Assembly (NCBI RefSeq): GCF_900110575.1
Contig: NZ_FOEF01000008.1
Span: forward strand, 1 to 64,000
Source of the DNA: Amycolatopsis saalfeldensis
GTDB lineage: Bacteria; Actinomycetota; Actinomycetes; Mycobacteriales; Pseudonocardiaceae
DNA length: 64,000 nt
Direction of reading: 5' to 3'
The position numbers were made by a program, and so were the translations under genes. Below the pieces are notes generated by a model. It saw only the letters and a list, made by a program, of their open reading frames with translations, was not told the origin of the DNA and ran no database searches. Shown piece by piece: positions 1 to 8,202 of the stretch (within the stretch, counting starts at the first letter, position 1; every line of letters begins with the position of its first letter).

Positions 1-450
1 GCCGGCTCGCTGGACTCGATGGGCCCGCAGCCGGTCGCGTCGGCCGCCTCGACCAACCCGCTGCTGACCAAGCTGGTCGCCGCGGTCAAGGCCACCAACC
101 TGGTCGACACGCTCAACAGCCAGCCCGCGATCACCGTCTTCGCGCCGGCCGACCCCGCCTTCGCGGCGCTGGGCGACGCGAAGTTCAACGAGCTGGCGAA
201 GAACCCGAGCCAGCTGGCGCCGATCCTGCAGTACCACGTCCTGCCCAAGCGCTACGACGCCAAGGGCCTGGCCGCCGCCGGTGGCTCGGTCACCTCGCTC
301 GACACCGCGGGCGGCCCGCTGAAGATCGAAGGCTCCGGCGACAACATGACCGTCAACGGCGCCAAGATCCTCTGCGGCAACATCCCCACCAAGAACGCCA
401 CCGTCTTCGTCATCGACAAGGTCCTCACCCCGGGGACCAACAAGAGCTGA
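1..450 (+). CDS. Fasciclin (FAS1) domain protein, 5'-truncated
   Basis: The reading frame is open from base 1, so the gene begins before the window; the first ATG at 19 is probably internal. The visible 149 residues form most of one FAS1 domain. They include the H1-type motif TVFAPADPAF near residue 47, the YHVLP motif, and a C-terminal segment ending in VFVIDKVLTP. FAS1 proteins of actinomycetes (MPT70/MPT83-like) are secreted or lipid-anchored cell-surface proteins, usually about 210-230 residues. The signal peptide or lipobox would lie upstream, outside the window. A hairpin terminator follows 16 bases after the stop. Confidence 0.88.
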   Translation, partial: AGSLDSMGPQPVASAASTNPLLTKLVAAVKATNLVDTLNSQPAITVFAPADPAFAALGDAKFNELAKNPSQLAPILQYHVLPKRYDAKGLAAAGGSVTSLDTAGGPLKIEGSGDNMTVNGAKILCGNIPTKNATVFVIDKVLTPGTNKS

Positions 451-465
451 CCCACCCCCGCGTCC

Positions 466-511
466 AGCCCGTCGCCCGGCCTCACCGGCTGTGCGACGGG
501 CTTTTCCCTTT
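466..511 (+). terminator. Rho-independent-like terminator after the FAS1 gene
   Basis: A perfect 10-bp inverted repeat (466-475 with 493-502) has a 17-base loop and is followed by a T-rich run (502-511). It lies 16 bases past the FAS1 stop codon. Confidence 0.7.
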
Positions 512-734
512 TCGGTGGTGAATTCGGCGATTCGGTCACGCCTTGTCGTGGCGGGTGCGACCAAGCCGGTGAGTGTGTTGCTCTGATCGGGGGGAAATGA
601 CGGGCGAATAATCGCCGGAATTGGCGACTGCGAGTCGAACCCGTTGTCGCACAACGTAATTACTGGTGGTGAAGTGCCATGCGACCGCTTTGCCGATAGG
701 CGGTGCTCCTCATCGGGGGCGTTGTCGGTGGGTC

Positions 735-740
735 TAATAT
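735..740 (+). promoter_or_regulatory. Possible -10 box upstream of the conservon
   Basis: The 306 bases between the FAS1 terminator and the first conservon gene contain no convincing gene. TAATAT at 735-740 is the best -10-like hexamer, about 70 bases before the start at 809. No convincing -35 is visible. A second weaker hexamer, TACTGT, lies at 770-775. GAGGA around 794-798 is the likely ribosome binding site of the downstream gene. Confidence 0.3.
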
Positions 741-808
741 CCTGGTCCCGTCAAAACGCGTTTTTCCCGTACTGTCTCCCCACCTATCGGACGCGAGGAC
801 TTCAAGCC

Positions 809-2236
809 ATGTCGGAACTACTGCCCGCACACCGAGCGCAGCCGCGCCGGACCGCCGCACCGGCCGCGCTCGCGGTACCGGCGACGGCGGTGGTCGTCGG
901 TGCGCTGTGGGTGCTGGTGACGCTCGCGGTGCCCGGGGGAGTGCGGGTGCTGGTCGCGATCGCGGGTGGGGTGACCTGGCTGCTGTTGTGCGGCGCCGTT
1001 TTCCTCGCGACGCGCGGCGCGGGCCGGCTCGAACAGGCCGAGGAGCGCGTCCGCCGGGCCGAGGAGGAGGCGCAGGCGGCACAGGCCCGCGCCGGTCTGG
1101 CGGACGCCGATCTGGCCCACCTGGTCGACCAGACCATGCCCGCCGTGCTCGCCCGGCTGCGCGAGGGCGCGACGGCCGCCACCGTGTTCAGCTCGATGCC
1201 GCGGCCCGAGCAGGACGCGCACGAGCGGATCGTCCGGATGCTGGTCGAGGAGGTCGCGATCGGCGAACGGCGCCGGGCGGCGGCCACCGCGGCCTGCGCG
1301 AACGCCGCCGGCCGGGTGCAGGCGCTGACCACCAGCATCCTCGGCGACCTGCGCGAGATCGAGAACCACTGCCCCGAGGACCTGCTCGGCGACGTGCTGA
1401 ACGTCGACCACAGCACGGCGCAGGCCGGCCGGCTCGCCGACTCGATCGCGGTGCTCACCGGCGCCCGCTCCGGCCGGCGCTGGGCCAAGCCGATCCGGAT
1501 GGAGAGCATCCTGCGCGGCGCGATGGGCCGGATCGGCGCGTACCAGCGGGTTCGTGTGCACTCCACCAGCGGCGCGGCGATCGCCGGCTACGCGGCCGAG
1601 GACGTGATGCACGCGCTGGCCGAGCTGATGGACAACGCGACCAAGTTCTCCGCGCCGTCGGAGGAGGTCCACGTGTACGTCGAGGACCTGCACAACGGCG
1701 CCGTGATCACCATCGAAGACGGCGGGCTCGGCATGAAGCCGCAGGCGCTGGTCCGCGCCGAGAAGGCCGTGGCGCTGCACGAGCCGCTGGACCTGACGTC
1801 GTTGTCGGGCACCCGGCTCGGGCTCGCCGTGGTCGGCCAGCTCGGCCGCAAGCACCAGCTGCACGTGTTCTTCCGCCCGTCCTCGCGCGGCGGGATCGGC
1901 GTGGTCATGCGGATCCCGAACCACCTGATCACACAGCCGCGGCCGGAGCCGCTGCCCGAACCCGCGCCCCGGCGGGCGGAGCTGGTGGCCGCCGGAGCGA
2001 GCCGCGCGTGGCCGGAGGAGTCGCCTTCGGAGCCCAGTGAGTCCGGCGCGCTGCCGAAGCGCCCGCGAGGCCAGACCCTGGCCGCGTCGAACCGCCAGCT
2101 GCTCACGCCGTCCCCCGGCCCGCGGCAGTCCCGCCAGAGCGGCGACAGCGGTGCGCGGTTCGGCGCCTTCCAGCAGAGCCGCACCCGCAAGGCCGCTGCC
2201 GACTCGCCGGAGCAGCCGGGCGCGGACGAAGAGTGA
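809..2236 (+). CDS. cvnA: Conservon protein CvnA, membrane histidine-kinase-like ATPase
   Basis: A 475-residue sensor kinase-like protein of the conservon type. Residues about 31-75 form two hydrophobic helices, followed by a long Ala/Arg/Glu-rich coiled-coil linker. The C-terminal half is a HATPase_c fold with an N-box (ALAELMDNATKFS, around residue 270) and a G-box (EDGGLGM). No classic phospho-accepting H-box is obvious, as is common in conservon kinases. The C-terminus is Pro/Ser-rich and disordered. ATG 809 is preferred over the GTG at 644 because GAGGA lies just upstream and the added N-terminus would be uncharacteristic. It overlaps the next gene by one base. In Streptomyces, CvnA, B, C and D form a membrane-associated complex likened to a eukaryotic G-protein receptor system. 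Confidence 0.9.
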   Translation: MSELLPAHRAQPRRTAAPAALAVPATAVVVGALWVLVTLAVPGGVRVLVAIAGGVTWLLLCGAVFLATRGAGRLEQAEERVRRAEEEAQAAQARAGLADADLAHLVDQTMPAVLARLREGATAATVFSSMPRPEQDAHERIVRMLVEEVAIGERRRAAATAACANAAGRVQALTTSILGDLREIENHCPEDLLGDVLNVDHSTAQAGRLADSIAVLTGARSGRRWAKPIRMESILRGAMGRIGAYQRVRVHSTSGAAIAGYAAEDVMHALAELMDNATKFSAPSEEVHVYVEDLHNGAVITIEDGGLGMKPQALVRAEKAVALHEPLDLTSLSGTRLGLAVVGQLGRKHQLHVFFRPSSRGGIGVVMRIPNHLITQPRPEPLPEPAPRRAELVAAGASRAWPEESPSEPSESGALPKRPRGQTLAASNRQLLTPSPGPRQSRQSGDSGARFGAFQQSRTRKAAADSPEQPGADEE

Positions 2237-2739
2237 TGCCTGATGCTTCCCCGCTGCCGAACCGGATCCCCCAGATTGGAGCAAGGGGGCCGGAGCCGAC
2301 CGGCGCCGCCCCCGGATTCTCGATGAACGCCCAGAACCCGAACCTCGAATGGCTGCTGGAGAACCTCGTCGGCAACACCCACGGCGCCGTGCACGCGCTG
2401 GTGCTGTCCAAGGACGGCCTCAAGCTGTGCCACACCGCCGGGCTCACCGTCGACAAGGCCGACCAGCTGGCCGCGATCGCCGCCGGTGTGCAGGCCCTGT
2501 CCCACGGCGCGTCCGCGGAGTTCGGCGACGGCAGCGGCGGCGTCCGCAACTCGATGACCGAGTTCCACGGCGGGATCCTGTTCATCGTCGAGGCCGGCAT
2601 CGGCGCGCACCTCGCGGTGATCGCCGCCGAGGACGCCGACGTCGGACTGATCGGGCACAACATGGACGAGCTGGTCGAGCAGATCGGCGCGTTCCTCACC
2701 GCGGCGCCCCGCTACGCCCCGGCCGGCCCGACGCCGTGA
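2236..2739 (+). CDS. cvnB: Conservon protein CvnB, roadblock/LC7 domain
   Basis: A 167-residue protein with one roadblock/LC7 domain (about residues 35-150). It shows the family-typical start LEWLLENLV, the strand ALVLSKDGLKL, and a C-terminal helix HNMDELVEQIGAFL. Roadblock proteins dimerise and act as regulators of small GTPases; here the partner is CvnD two genes downstream. The ATG at 2236 shares its A with the stop of cvnA (TGATG), arguing for translational coupling. GTG 2233 and an internal ATG at 2323, which would match the usual CvnB N-terminus, are alternatives. The roughly 29 extra N-terminal residues are Pro/Gly-rich and probably disordered. Confidence 0.9.
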   Translation: MPDASPLPNRIPQIGARGPEPTGAAPGFSMNAQNPNLEWLLENLVGNTHGAVHALVLSKDGLKLCHTAGLTVDKADQLAAIAAGVQALSHGASAEFGDGSGGVRNSMTEFHGGILFIVEAGIGAHLAVIAAEDADVGLIGHNMDELVEQIGAFLTAAPRYAPAGPTP

Positions 2740-3095
2740 TCAGCCGCGCAGTCGAGGGCGAGGACCCGGACCGGCTCTACACGGTCACCGGCGGCCGCAG
2801 CCGCGCCGAAGACGTCGAGCTGGACCTGGTCACCCTCATCGTGACCGAGTCCGCGCCGTCGGCCGGAATGCAGTCCGAGCACGCGGCGATCCTGCGGATC
2901 GCGCGGCGCCCGACGTCGGTGGTGGAGGTCTCCGCCGAGCTCGCGCTGCCGGTGAGCGTGGTCAAGATCCTGCTCACGGACCTGCTCGACAGCGGCCGCG
3001 TCTCCGCCCGGCACCCCACCTCGGCCACGGCGAGTGTTTCCATCCCCGACTCCGAATTCCTCAAGAAGGTGCTCGTTGGACTCCGCAACCTCTGA
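2736..3095 (+). CDS. cvnC: Conservon protein CvnC, DUF742
   Basis: A 119-residue DUF742 protein, the usual third conservon component. The N-terminal part carries DRLYTVTGGR, followed by DLVTLIV and a winged-helix-like C-terminal half (SVVEVSAELALPVSVVKILLT). The GTG start at 2736 overlaps the cvnB stop in a GTGA arrangement. DUF742 proteins bind CvnA and CvnD in the S. coelicolor system, but their biochemical activity is not settled. The gene extends 20 bases into cvnD. Confidence 0.9.
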   Translation: MISRAVEGEDPDRLYTVTGGRSRAEDVELDLVTLIVTESAPSAGMQSEHAAILRIARRPTSVVEVSAELALPVSVVKILLTDLLDSGRVSARHPTSATASVSIPDSEFLKKVLVGLRNL

Positions 3096-3684
3096 ACGCA
3101 CGACCCGCGCTCCGCTGGCCGCCACGGCGGCGGACGGCCTCAAGATCGTGATCGTGGGCGGGTTCGGCGTCGGCAAGACGACCATGGTCCGCTCGGTCAG
3201 CGAGATCCGGCCGCTGAGCACCGAGGAGACGATGACGCAGGCCGGCATCGGCATCGACCGGCCCAGCGACCGTCAGGTGAAGACCACCACCACCGTCGCG
3301 TTCGACTTCGGCCGGATCAGCCTCGACGAGCGGATGGTGCTGTACCTGTTCGGCGCGCCGGGGCAGGAGCGGTTCTGGTTCCTCTGGGACCGGCTGTTCT
3401 CCGGCACGCTCGGCGCCGTGGTGCTGGTGGACACCCGCCGGCTCGAGGACTCCTGGTACGCGATCGACCGCCTCGAGCACCACGGCACGCCGTTCATCGT
3501 GGCGCGCAACAACTTCGAGCGGCCGACCCACGACCTCGACGACGTCCGCGGCGCGCTGGACCTGTCCGCCGACGTCCCGCTGATCGACTGCGACGCCCGC
3601 CGCCGCGACTCCTCGAAGAACGTGCTGATCGCGCTCGTCGACCACCTCTACTCGCTGTCCACCGCCCGGGAGCACCAGCCGTGA
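3076..3684 (+). CDS. cvnD: Conservon protein CvnD, small GTPase-like ATP/GTP-binding protein
   Basis: A 202-residue P-loop GTPase of the conservon family. The Walker A motif GGFGVGKT is at residues 28-35. The switch II equivalent reads GAPGQERF, resembling the DTAGQE of Ras/Arf proteins. The NKxD guanine-specificity motif is replaced by a divergent ARNNFE. A TTG at 3076 is chosen as start because AAGG lies about 6 bases upstream and it gives the normal family length. It overlaps cvnC by 20 bases and cvnE by 4. Roadblock CvnB is the expected regulator and CvnA the membrane anchor. Confidence 0.88.
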   Translation: MDSATSERTTRAPLAATAADGLKIVIVGGFGVGKTTMVRSVSEIRPLSTEETMTQAGIGIDRPSDRQVKTTTTVAFDFGRISLDERMVLYLFGAPGQERFWFLWDRLFSGTLGAVVLVDTRRLEDSWYAIDRLEHHGTPFIVARNNFERPTHDLDDVRGALDLSADVPLIDCDARRRDSSKNVLIALVDHLYSLSTAREHQP

Positions 3685-4973
3685 CCGATTTCCAGCACAG
3701 CACCGGTTTCCAGCACAGTCCAGTGGCCGATCTGGCGTCCACAGAGGACTTCGTGAAGCTGTACGGGACGCAGTTCCAGGAAGACCCGGCGGCCCTGTAC
3801 GCGCAGATCCGGCACCAGCACGGCGGCGTCGCCCCGGTGCTGCTCGACGGCGACGTGCCCGCGTGGCTGGTCATCGGCTACCGCGAGATCCACCAGGTGG
3901 CCAGCGACAACCTGCTGTTCCAGCGCGACACCCGGCGCTGGAACCAATGGGACAACGTGCCCGCGGACTGGCCGCTGCTGCCGTACGTCGCGTACAACCC
4001 GTCGGTCATGTTCACCGAGGCGCTGGAGCACCGCCGCCGCGCGGGGGCGATCGGCGACGCGCTTTCGGCGGTGGACCAGTTCGACCTGCGCTCGCACTGC
4101 GAGCGGATCGCGGACCGGCTGATCGACACCTTCGCCGGCAGCGGCGAGGCGGACCTGATCGCGCAGTTCGCGATGCAGATCCCGCTGCTCGCGATCGCCA
4201 AGATGTACGGCATGCCGGAGGCGGAAACCCCGGCGCTGGTCCGGGATGTGGCGATCTCGCTCGACGTCGGCCCGGACGCGATCCCCGCGTACGGCCGCGT
4301 GCAGGAGGCGATGGGGCGGCTGCTGGCCGGCAAGCACCAGCAGCCCGGCGCGGACGTGCCGTCGCACATGATGCAGCACCCGGCGCAGCTCACCGACGCG
4401 GAGATCATCCAGGACCTGCTGGTGGTCACGGCCGCGGCGCAGCAGCCGACGGCGAACTGGATCGGCAACACGATCCGGCTGATGCTGACCGACGACCGGT
4501 TCGCGATGACGCTCTCGGGCGGGCGCGGGAGCGTCGGCGAGGCGTTGAACGAGGTGCTCTGGCACGACACCCCGACGCAGAACTTCATCGGCCGCTTCGC
4601 GACGCGCGACACCCAGCTCGGCGGCCGTCGCGTCCGCGCGGGCGACCTGCTGGTGCTCGGCCTGGCCGCCGCGAACGCCGACCCGCACGTGCGCCCGGAC
4701 CTGGCCGGCGGCGCGCTGGGCAACCACGCGCACATGTCGTTCGGGCACGGCGAGCACGGCTGCCCGCATCCCGCGCCCGAGGTCGCGGAGGTGATCGCCA
4801 GGACCACCGTCGAGGTGCTGCTGGACCGGCTGCCCGACCTCTCGCTGTCGGTGCCGGCGGAGCGCCTGGTGTGGCGGCCGTCGATGTGGATGCGCGGGCT
4901 GGAGTCCCTGCCCGTGACGTTCACCCCGACCTACGTGGCCAGCCCGGCGGACTCGTTTTCCGGGGCCTGGTAA
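3681..4973 (+). CDS. cvnE: Conservon cytochrome P450 (CvnE, CYP157-like)
   Basis: A 430-residue P450-fold protein, translationally coupled to cvnD (GTGA at 3681). The heme-ligand loop is clear: FGHGEHGCPHP with the thiolate Cys at residue 361. Two normally invariant motifs are degenerate. The K-helix ExxR reads EVLW (around 291-294), losing the arginine. The I-helix acid-threonine pair is replaced in TAAAQQPTANW (around 249-259). Conservon P450s of the CYP157 family in Streptomyces are known to lack a proper ExxR, so this is a family trait rather than decay. Whether it is a monooxygenase or a heme sensor of the G-protein-like complex is open. Confidence 0.88.
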   Translation: MTDFQHSTGFQHSPVADLASTEDFVKLYGTQFQEDPAALYAQIRHQHGGVAPVLLDGDVPAWLVIGYREIHQVASDNLLFQRDTRRWNQWDNVPADWPLLPYVAYNPSVMFTEALEHRRRAGAIGDALSAVDQFDLRSHCERIADRLIDTFAGSGEADLIAQFAMQIPLLAIAKMYGMPEAETPALVRDVAISLDVGPDAIPAYGRVQEAMGRLLAGKHQQPGADVPSHMMQHPAQLTDAEIIQDLLVVTAAAQQPTANWIGNTIRLMLTDDRFAMTLSGGRGSVGEALNEVLWHDTPTQNFIGRFATRDTQLGGRRVRAGDLLVLGLAAANADPHVRPDLAGGALGNHAHMSFGHGEHGCPHPAPEVAEVIARTTVEVLLDRLPDLSLSVPAERLVWRPSMWMRGLESLPVTFTPTYVASPADSFSGAW

Positions 4974-4979
4974 GGCTTT

Positions 4980-6194
4980 TCAGTTGGGCGTGAACCGGAC
5001 CCGCAGCGAGGACGGGCCACGGGTGAACACCCCCTTCTCGACCGATGCGGCGCCTTCGTCCAGGCGCAGGTCGGGCATCGCGTCGAGCAGCTGCGCGACC
5101 CCGACCTCGATCTCCGTCTTGGCCAGCAGGGCGCCGACGCAGAAGTGCCGTCCCAGCGCGAAGGACAGGTGGCTCGCCGCCGCGGAGAACGCCGTCTCGG
5201 TCGGCAGGTCGTCGCGGAAGATGTCGAACGCGTCCGGGTTCGAGAACCGCCGCGGGTCGCGGTTGGCCGCGCCGATCAGGCAGGTCACGGTGCTGCCCGC
5301 GGGGATCGGCTGCCCGGCGATCTCGATGTCCTCGGCCGGCTGGCGCATGATCATGTGCACCGGCGGCGTATGACGCAGCGTTTCGGCGAACGCCTTCGGG
5401 ATCAGGCTGTGGTCGTCGCGGACCGCGTCCAGCTGCTCGGGATGGGCGAGCAGATTCCGGAACAGGCTGGAGATGGCCTTGTCGGTCGTCTCGCCGCCGG
5501 CGGCGAGCAGCAGGCTGCAGAACGCCTTGATGTCCTCGTCGCTCATCGAGGTGCCGTCGACCTCGGCCGCGCAGAGCGTGGAAAGCAGGTCTTCGCCGAG
5601 GTTTTCCCGCCGCTGCCGGATGATCGGGATCAGGTAGGCGGACAGCTCCTCGCGCGTGCGCACCCCGGCCGCGGCGACTTCCGGGTCCTGGCTGAGATTC
5701 CCGAGGAAGCCGATGATCGACGTGTACCAGACCTGGAAACGCTCGTGGTCGCTCTGGTCCAGGCCGAGCATGTCGACGATCACGTTGATCGGGAAGTGCC
5801 GCGCGTAGTCCTCGACCAGGTCGGCGTGTCCGCGGCCGCGGAACCCGTCGATCAGCCGCGCCGAGTTGCGCTTGATCACCGGCAGGAACTTCTGCTCCAG
5901 CTCGCTGCCGCGGAACGCGGGCACGACCAGCGCCCGGCGGATCGAGTGCTCGCGCCCGCTCATCTGCAGGATCGTGCGCCCGTGCGCGGGCTCCAGCTGC
6001 CAGCCGTAGTTGTCGGTGGTGAAAACGGGTTCGCGGAACGCCCTGGCCACGTCGTCGTACCGGGAAACGATGTAGCTCTGCATGCCTTCGTGCCAGATCA
6101 GCGGCTCGTCCTCGAGCATGATGTCGTACGCGGCATACGGGTCGGCGGCGAATTCCGGGGAAAGCAGGTCCGGCGCGTGACGTGCCGTGGTCAT
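4980..6194 (-). CDS. Cytochrome P450, canonical
   Basis: A 404-residue soluble bacterial P450. All signature motifs are intact: I-helix AAGGETT, K-helix ETLR, and heme loop FALGRHFCVG near residue 350. It would need a ferredoxin and reductase, neither of which is adjacent. The gene converges on the conservon P450 with only 6 bases between the stops, too little for a terminator. It lies 152 bases downstream of a thioesterase/dehydrogenase pair on the same strand and may be co-transcribed with it. The substrate cannot be told from sequence. It is unlike its neighbour CvnE, so the pair is not a recent duplication. Confidence 0.92.
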   Translation of the reverse strand: MTTARHAPDLLSPEFAADPYAAYDIMLEDEPLIWHEGMQSYIVSRYDDVARAFREPVFTTDNYGWQLEPAHGRTILQMSGREHSIRRALVVPAFRGSELEQKFLPVIKRNSARLIDGFRGRGHADLVEDYARHFPINVIVDMLGLDQSDHERFQVWYTSIIGFLGNLSQDPEVAAAGVRTREELSAYLIPIIRQRRENLGEDLLSTLCAAEVDGTSMSDEDIKAFCSLLLAAGGETTDKAISSLFRNLLAHPEQLDAVRDDHSLIPKAFAETLRHTPPVHMIMRQPAEDIEIAGQPIPAGSTVTCLIGAANRDPRRFSNPDAFDIFRDDLPTETAFSAAASHLSFALGRHFCVGALLAKTEIEVGVAQLLDAMPDLRLDEGAASVEKGVFTRGPSSLRVRFTPN

Positions 6195-6346
6195 GAAGCT
6201 CCCTCGCTCGGGCGGTGGAGCAGCCAGGTTATCGATCGGGGTTGCCGCCGCGGGAGAAGTTCAGGCCATCGGACCAGCGCACTGGGCCAGGTGGATTACG
6301 GGTTTCGGCCGCGTTGCCTGCTGTCGGTGGTCGTTCACCGACGCCT

Positions 6347-6769
6347 TCAGCCGTTCGCGGCAGTGAGCTGCGCCAGCGAATCCCGCAGCTTCCCCGCCAC
6401 CTCGACCGGCCGCCGGGACTCCCGGTCGACGAACACGTGCACGAAATGGCCCTCCGCGACCAGCAGGTCTTCGGCCGAGTCCGCGTACATGCCGATCTCG
6501 TAGCGGACACTGGAGCGGCCGAGGTGCGCGACGCGCAGCCCGATCCGCAGCGATTCCGGGAAAGAAACCGAAGCGTGGTACGCGCAGTGCGATTCCACGC
6601 AGAGCCCGATCACGCCGCCGGAGGTGATGTCCAGGCCGCCGCGGGTGATCAGCCAGGTGTTGATCACCGTGTCCATCAGGGAGTAGTGGACGACGTTGTT
6701 CACGTGCCCGTAGACGTCGTTGTCCTTCCAGCGCAACGGAACCGTCTGCCAGTGCGGGTAGCCGCTCAC
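6347..6769 (-). CDS. Acyl-CoA thioesterase, hot-dog fold (4HBT)
   Basis: A 140-residue single hot-dog domain of the 4-hydroxybenzoyl-CoA thioesterase type. The N-terminal helix carries DNDVYGHVNN, with the Asp/His/Asn cluster used for catalysis in this family. Later strands include VRYEIGMY and EGHFVHVFVD. The GTG start at 6769 overlaps the stop of the upstream dehydrogenase in a GTGA arrangement, so the two are translationally coupled and probably act on a common acyl substrate. Substrate is unknown; actinobacterial members are mostly annotated as generic acyl-CoA thioesterases. Confidence 0.88.
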   Translation of the reverse strand: MSGYPHWQTVPLRWKDNDVYGHVNNVVHYSLMDTVINTWLITRGGLDITSGGVIGLCVESHCAYHASVSFPESLRIGLRVAHLGRSSVRYEIGMYADSAEDLLVAEGHFVHVFVDRESRRPVEVAGKLRDSLAQLTAANG

Positions 6770-8046
6770 CACAGCGTCACCGAGGCGCGCAGGATCGCGG
6801 CGAGGTCCTCCTCGGTGGCCTCGCGCGGGGCCGTCGCCAGGAGTCGTTGCTGCTTCAGGGTTCCCGGCACCAGAGAGTCCACATCGGACTCCGAATAGCC
6901 GACGGCGCCGAGGCCCGGCGGGATGCCGATCCCGCGCATCAGGTTCGTCAGCACCGCGGGCAGGTGGCCGGCGGCGTCGCCGTCCCACTCGAAATCCGGG
7001 GCGAGCAGCCGGGCGACGCGCAGGTGTCGTTCGGGCGCCGCTTCGAAGGTGAAGCGGAACGCGGCCGGCGCCGTCAGCGAAACCGCCATGCCGTGCGGGA
7101 CCATGGCTTCGTCGCCGGGATAGCCCTCGGGGTGGAAGTCACGGACCTGGCCCGCGATGGGGTACGCGTTGGCGTGCGGGATGTGCACGCCGGCGTTACC
7201 GAAGCCGAGCCCCGCGAACGTCGCGGCCAGCGCCATCGCCTCGCGCGCCTTGAGGTCCGACCCGTCGCGGACGGCCGCGGGCAGCGCCCACGAAAGCAGT
7301 TCGAGCGACTTCTCCGCGAACATGTCCGCCAGCGGGTTCGCGCCGCAGTACGGCACGCGCTCCTCGGGGCGCTTGCGCGCGAAGTCCGTGTACGCCTTGG
7401 CGGTGTAGCTTTCCGCCGCGTGGCAAAGGATGTCCATGCCACTCGCGGCCGTCACGCCGGCGGGCTGCGAAACCGTCAGCAGCGGGTCGACGACCGCCAG
7501 CGTCGGGCGCAGCCGCAGGTGGCTGATGCCGCTCTTCACCCGCATCGACAGCACGTCCAGCACGCACACGGTGGTGCTCTCGGAGCCGGTGCCGGTGGTG
7601 GTCGGCACCGCGACCAACGGCTTCAGCGGACGGGCGGGCGCGCGGCCGCCGCCGACCGGCGCGTTCACGTAGTCCATCAGCTCGCCGTCGTTGCTGGTCA
7701 GCAGATTCGCGGCCTTCGCCGTGTCGATGCTGGAGCCGCCGCCGACCGCGACGAACGCGTCGTACGGTCCGGAGCCGCGCGCGAAGTCGACGGCCTTCTG
7801 CATGCTGACGTCGGTGGGCTCGACGTGGACGCCGTCGAAGACCTCGGCCTCGATGCCGTAGCCGGCGATCCCCGTCGCGATCCGCTCGGGCCAGCCCGTG
7901 GCCGCGACCACCGGATCGGTCACGACGAGCACGCGGCGGGCGCCGTACTGCGTCAGGTCGTAGCCGATCTCTTCACTGGCGCCGGTGCCGTATTTGAGCG
8001 CCGGGGCGCCATATGTGAAAACAGTTTCGTGTTCCGGTGAGGTCAA
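6766..8046 (-). CDS. Iron-containing alcohol dehydrogenase, hydroxyacid-oxoacid transhydrogenase type
   Basis: A protein of about 426 residues in the Fe-ADH superfamily. It has the nucleotide-binding GGGSSIDTAKA, a metal site built from DILCHAAESY and GVHIPHANAYPI, and PHGMAVSLTAP. The N-terminal HETVFTYGAPALKYG and the HANAYPI block are typical of the ADHFE1/HOT subgroup, which moves hydride between 4-hydroxybutyrate-type hydroxyacids and 2-oxoglutarate. A TTG start at 8046 is chosen because GCGAGG lies 9 bases upstream. ATGs at 8091 and 8112 would add 15-22 residues but have no ribosome binding site. It is divergent from the thiamine-diphosphate enzyme gene and coupled to the thioesterase. 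Confidence 0.85.
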   Translation of the reverse strand: MTSPEHETVFTYGAPALKYGTGASEEIGYDLTQYGARRVLVVTDPVVAATGWPERIATGIAGYGIEAEVFDGVHVEPTDVSMQKAVDFARGSGPYDAFVAVGGGSSIDTAKAANLLTSNDGELMDYVNAPVGGGRAPARPLKPLVAVPTTTGTGSESTTVCVLDVLSMRVKSGISHLRLRPTLAVVDPLLTVSQPAGVTAASGMDILCHAAESYTAKAYTDFARKRPEERVPYCGANPLADMFAEKSLELLSWALPAAVRDGSDLKAREAMALAATFAGLGFGNAGVHIPHANAYPIAGQVRDFHPEGYPGDEAMVPHGMAVSLTAPAAFRFTFEAAPERHLRVARLLAPDFEWDGDAAGHLPAVLTNLMRGIGIPPGLGAVGYSESDVDSLVPGTLKQQRLLATAPREATEEDLAAILRASVTLW

Positions 8047-8126
8047 GACAACGGTCCTCGCTTCCCTGCACGGGGCGGTCAAAGCGGACATTCGGCCGAT
8101 TCTCGTGGTCATTACCGCAAGATCAC

Positions 8127-8157
8127 TTGACTACGGTCAACAGTGCCGCCCTAAGCT
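8127..8157 (+). promoter_or_regulatory. Putative promoter with TTGAC-N4-GTCAA palindrome
   Basis: TTGACT at 8127-8132 and TAAGCT at 8152-8157 (19-base spacer) make a plausible promoter for the gene at 8203. The -35 hexamer is the left arm of an inverted repeat TTGAC (8127-8131), N4, GTCAA (8136-8140). This is the only clear palindrome in the 156-base divergent intergenic region, so it is a candidate operator for one or both genes. Confidence 0.4.
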
Positions 8158-8202
8158 CTCCTCATTAGATACCAAGTAGGGGCGACCGTCGCCCAGACGG
8201 CC

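Noticed and set aside
644..808. N-terminal extension of CvnA from GTG 644
   Set aside because: The extra 55 residues contain no family sequence and cross the likely promoter; ATG 809 has a ribosome binding site and matches the usual CvnA start.
6215..6346. Plus-strand frame upstream of the thioesterase 3' end
   Set aside because: It continues as antisense of the thioesterase and has no start signal; the segment is probably the P450 promoter region.
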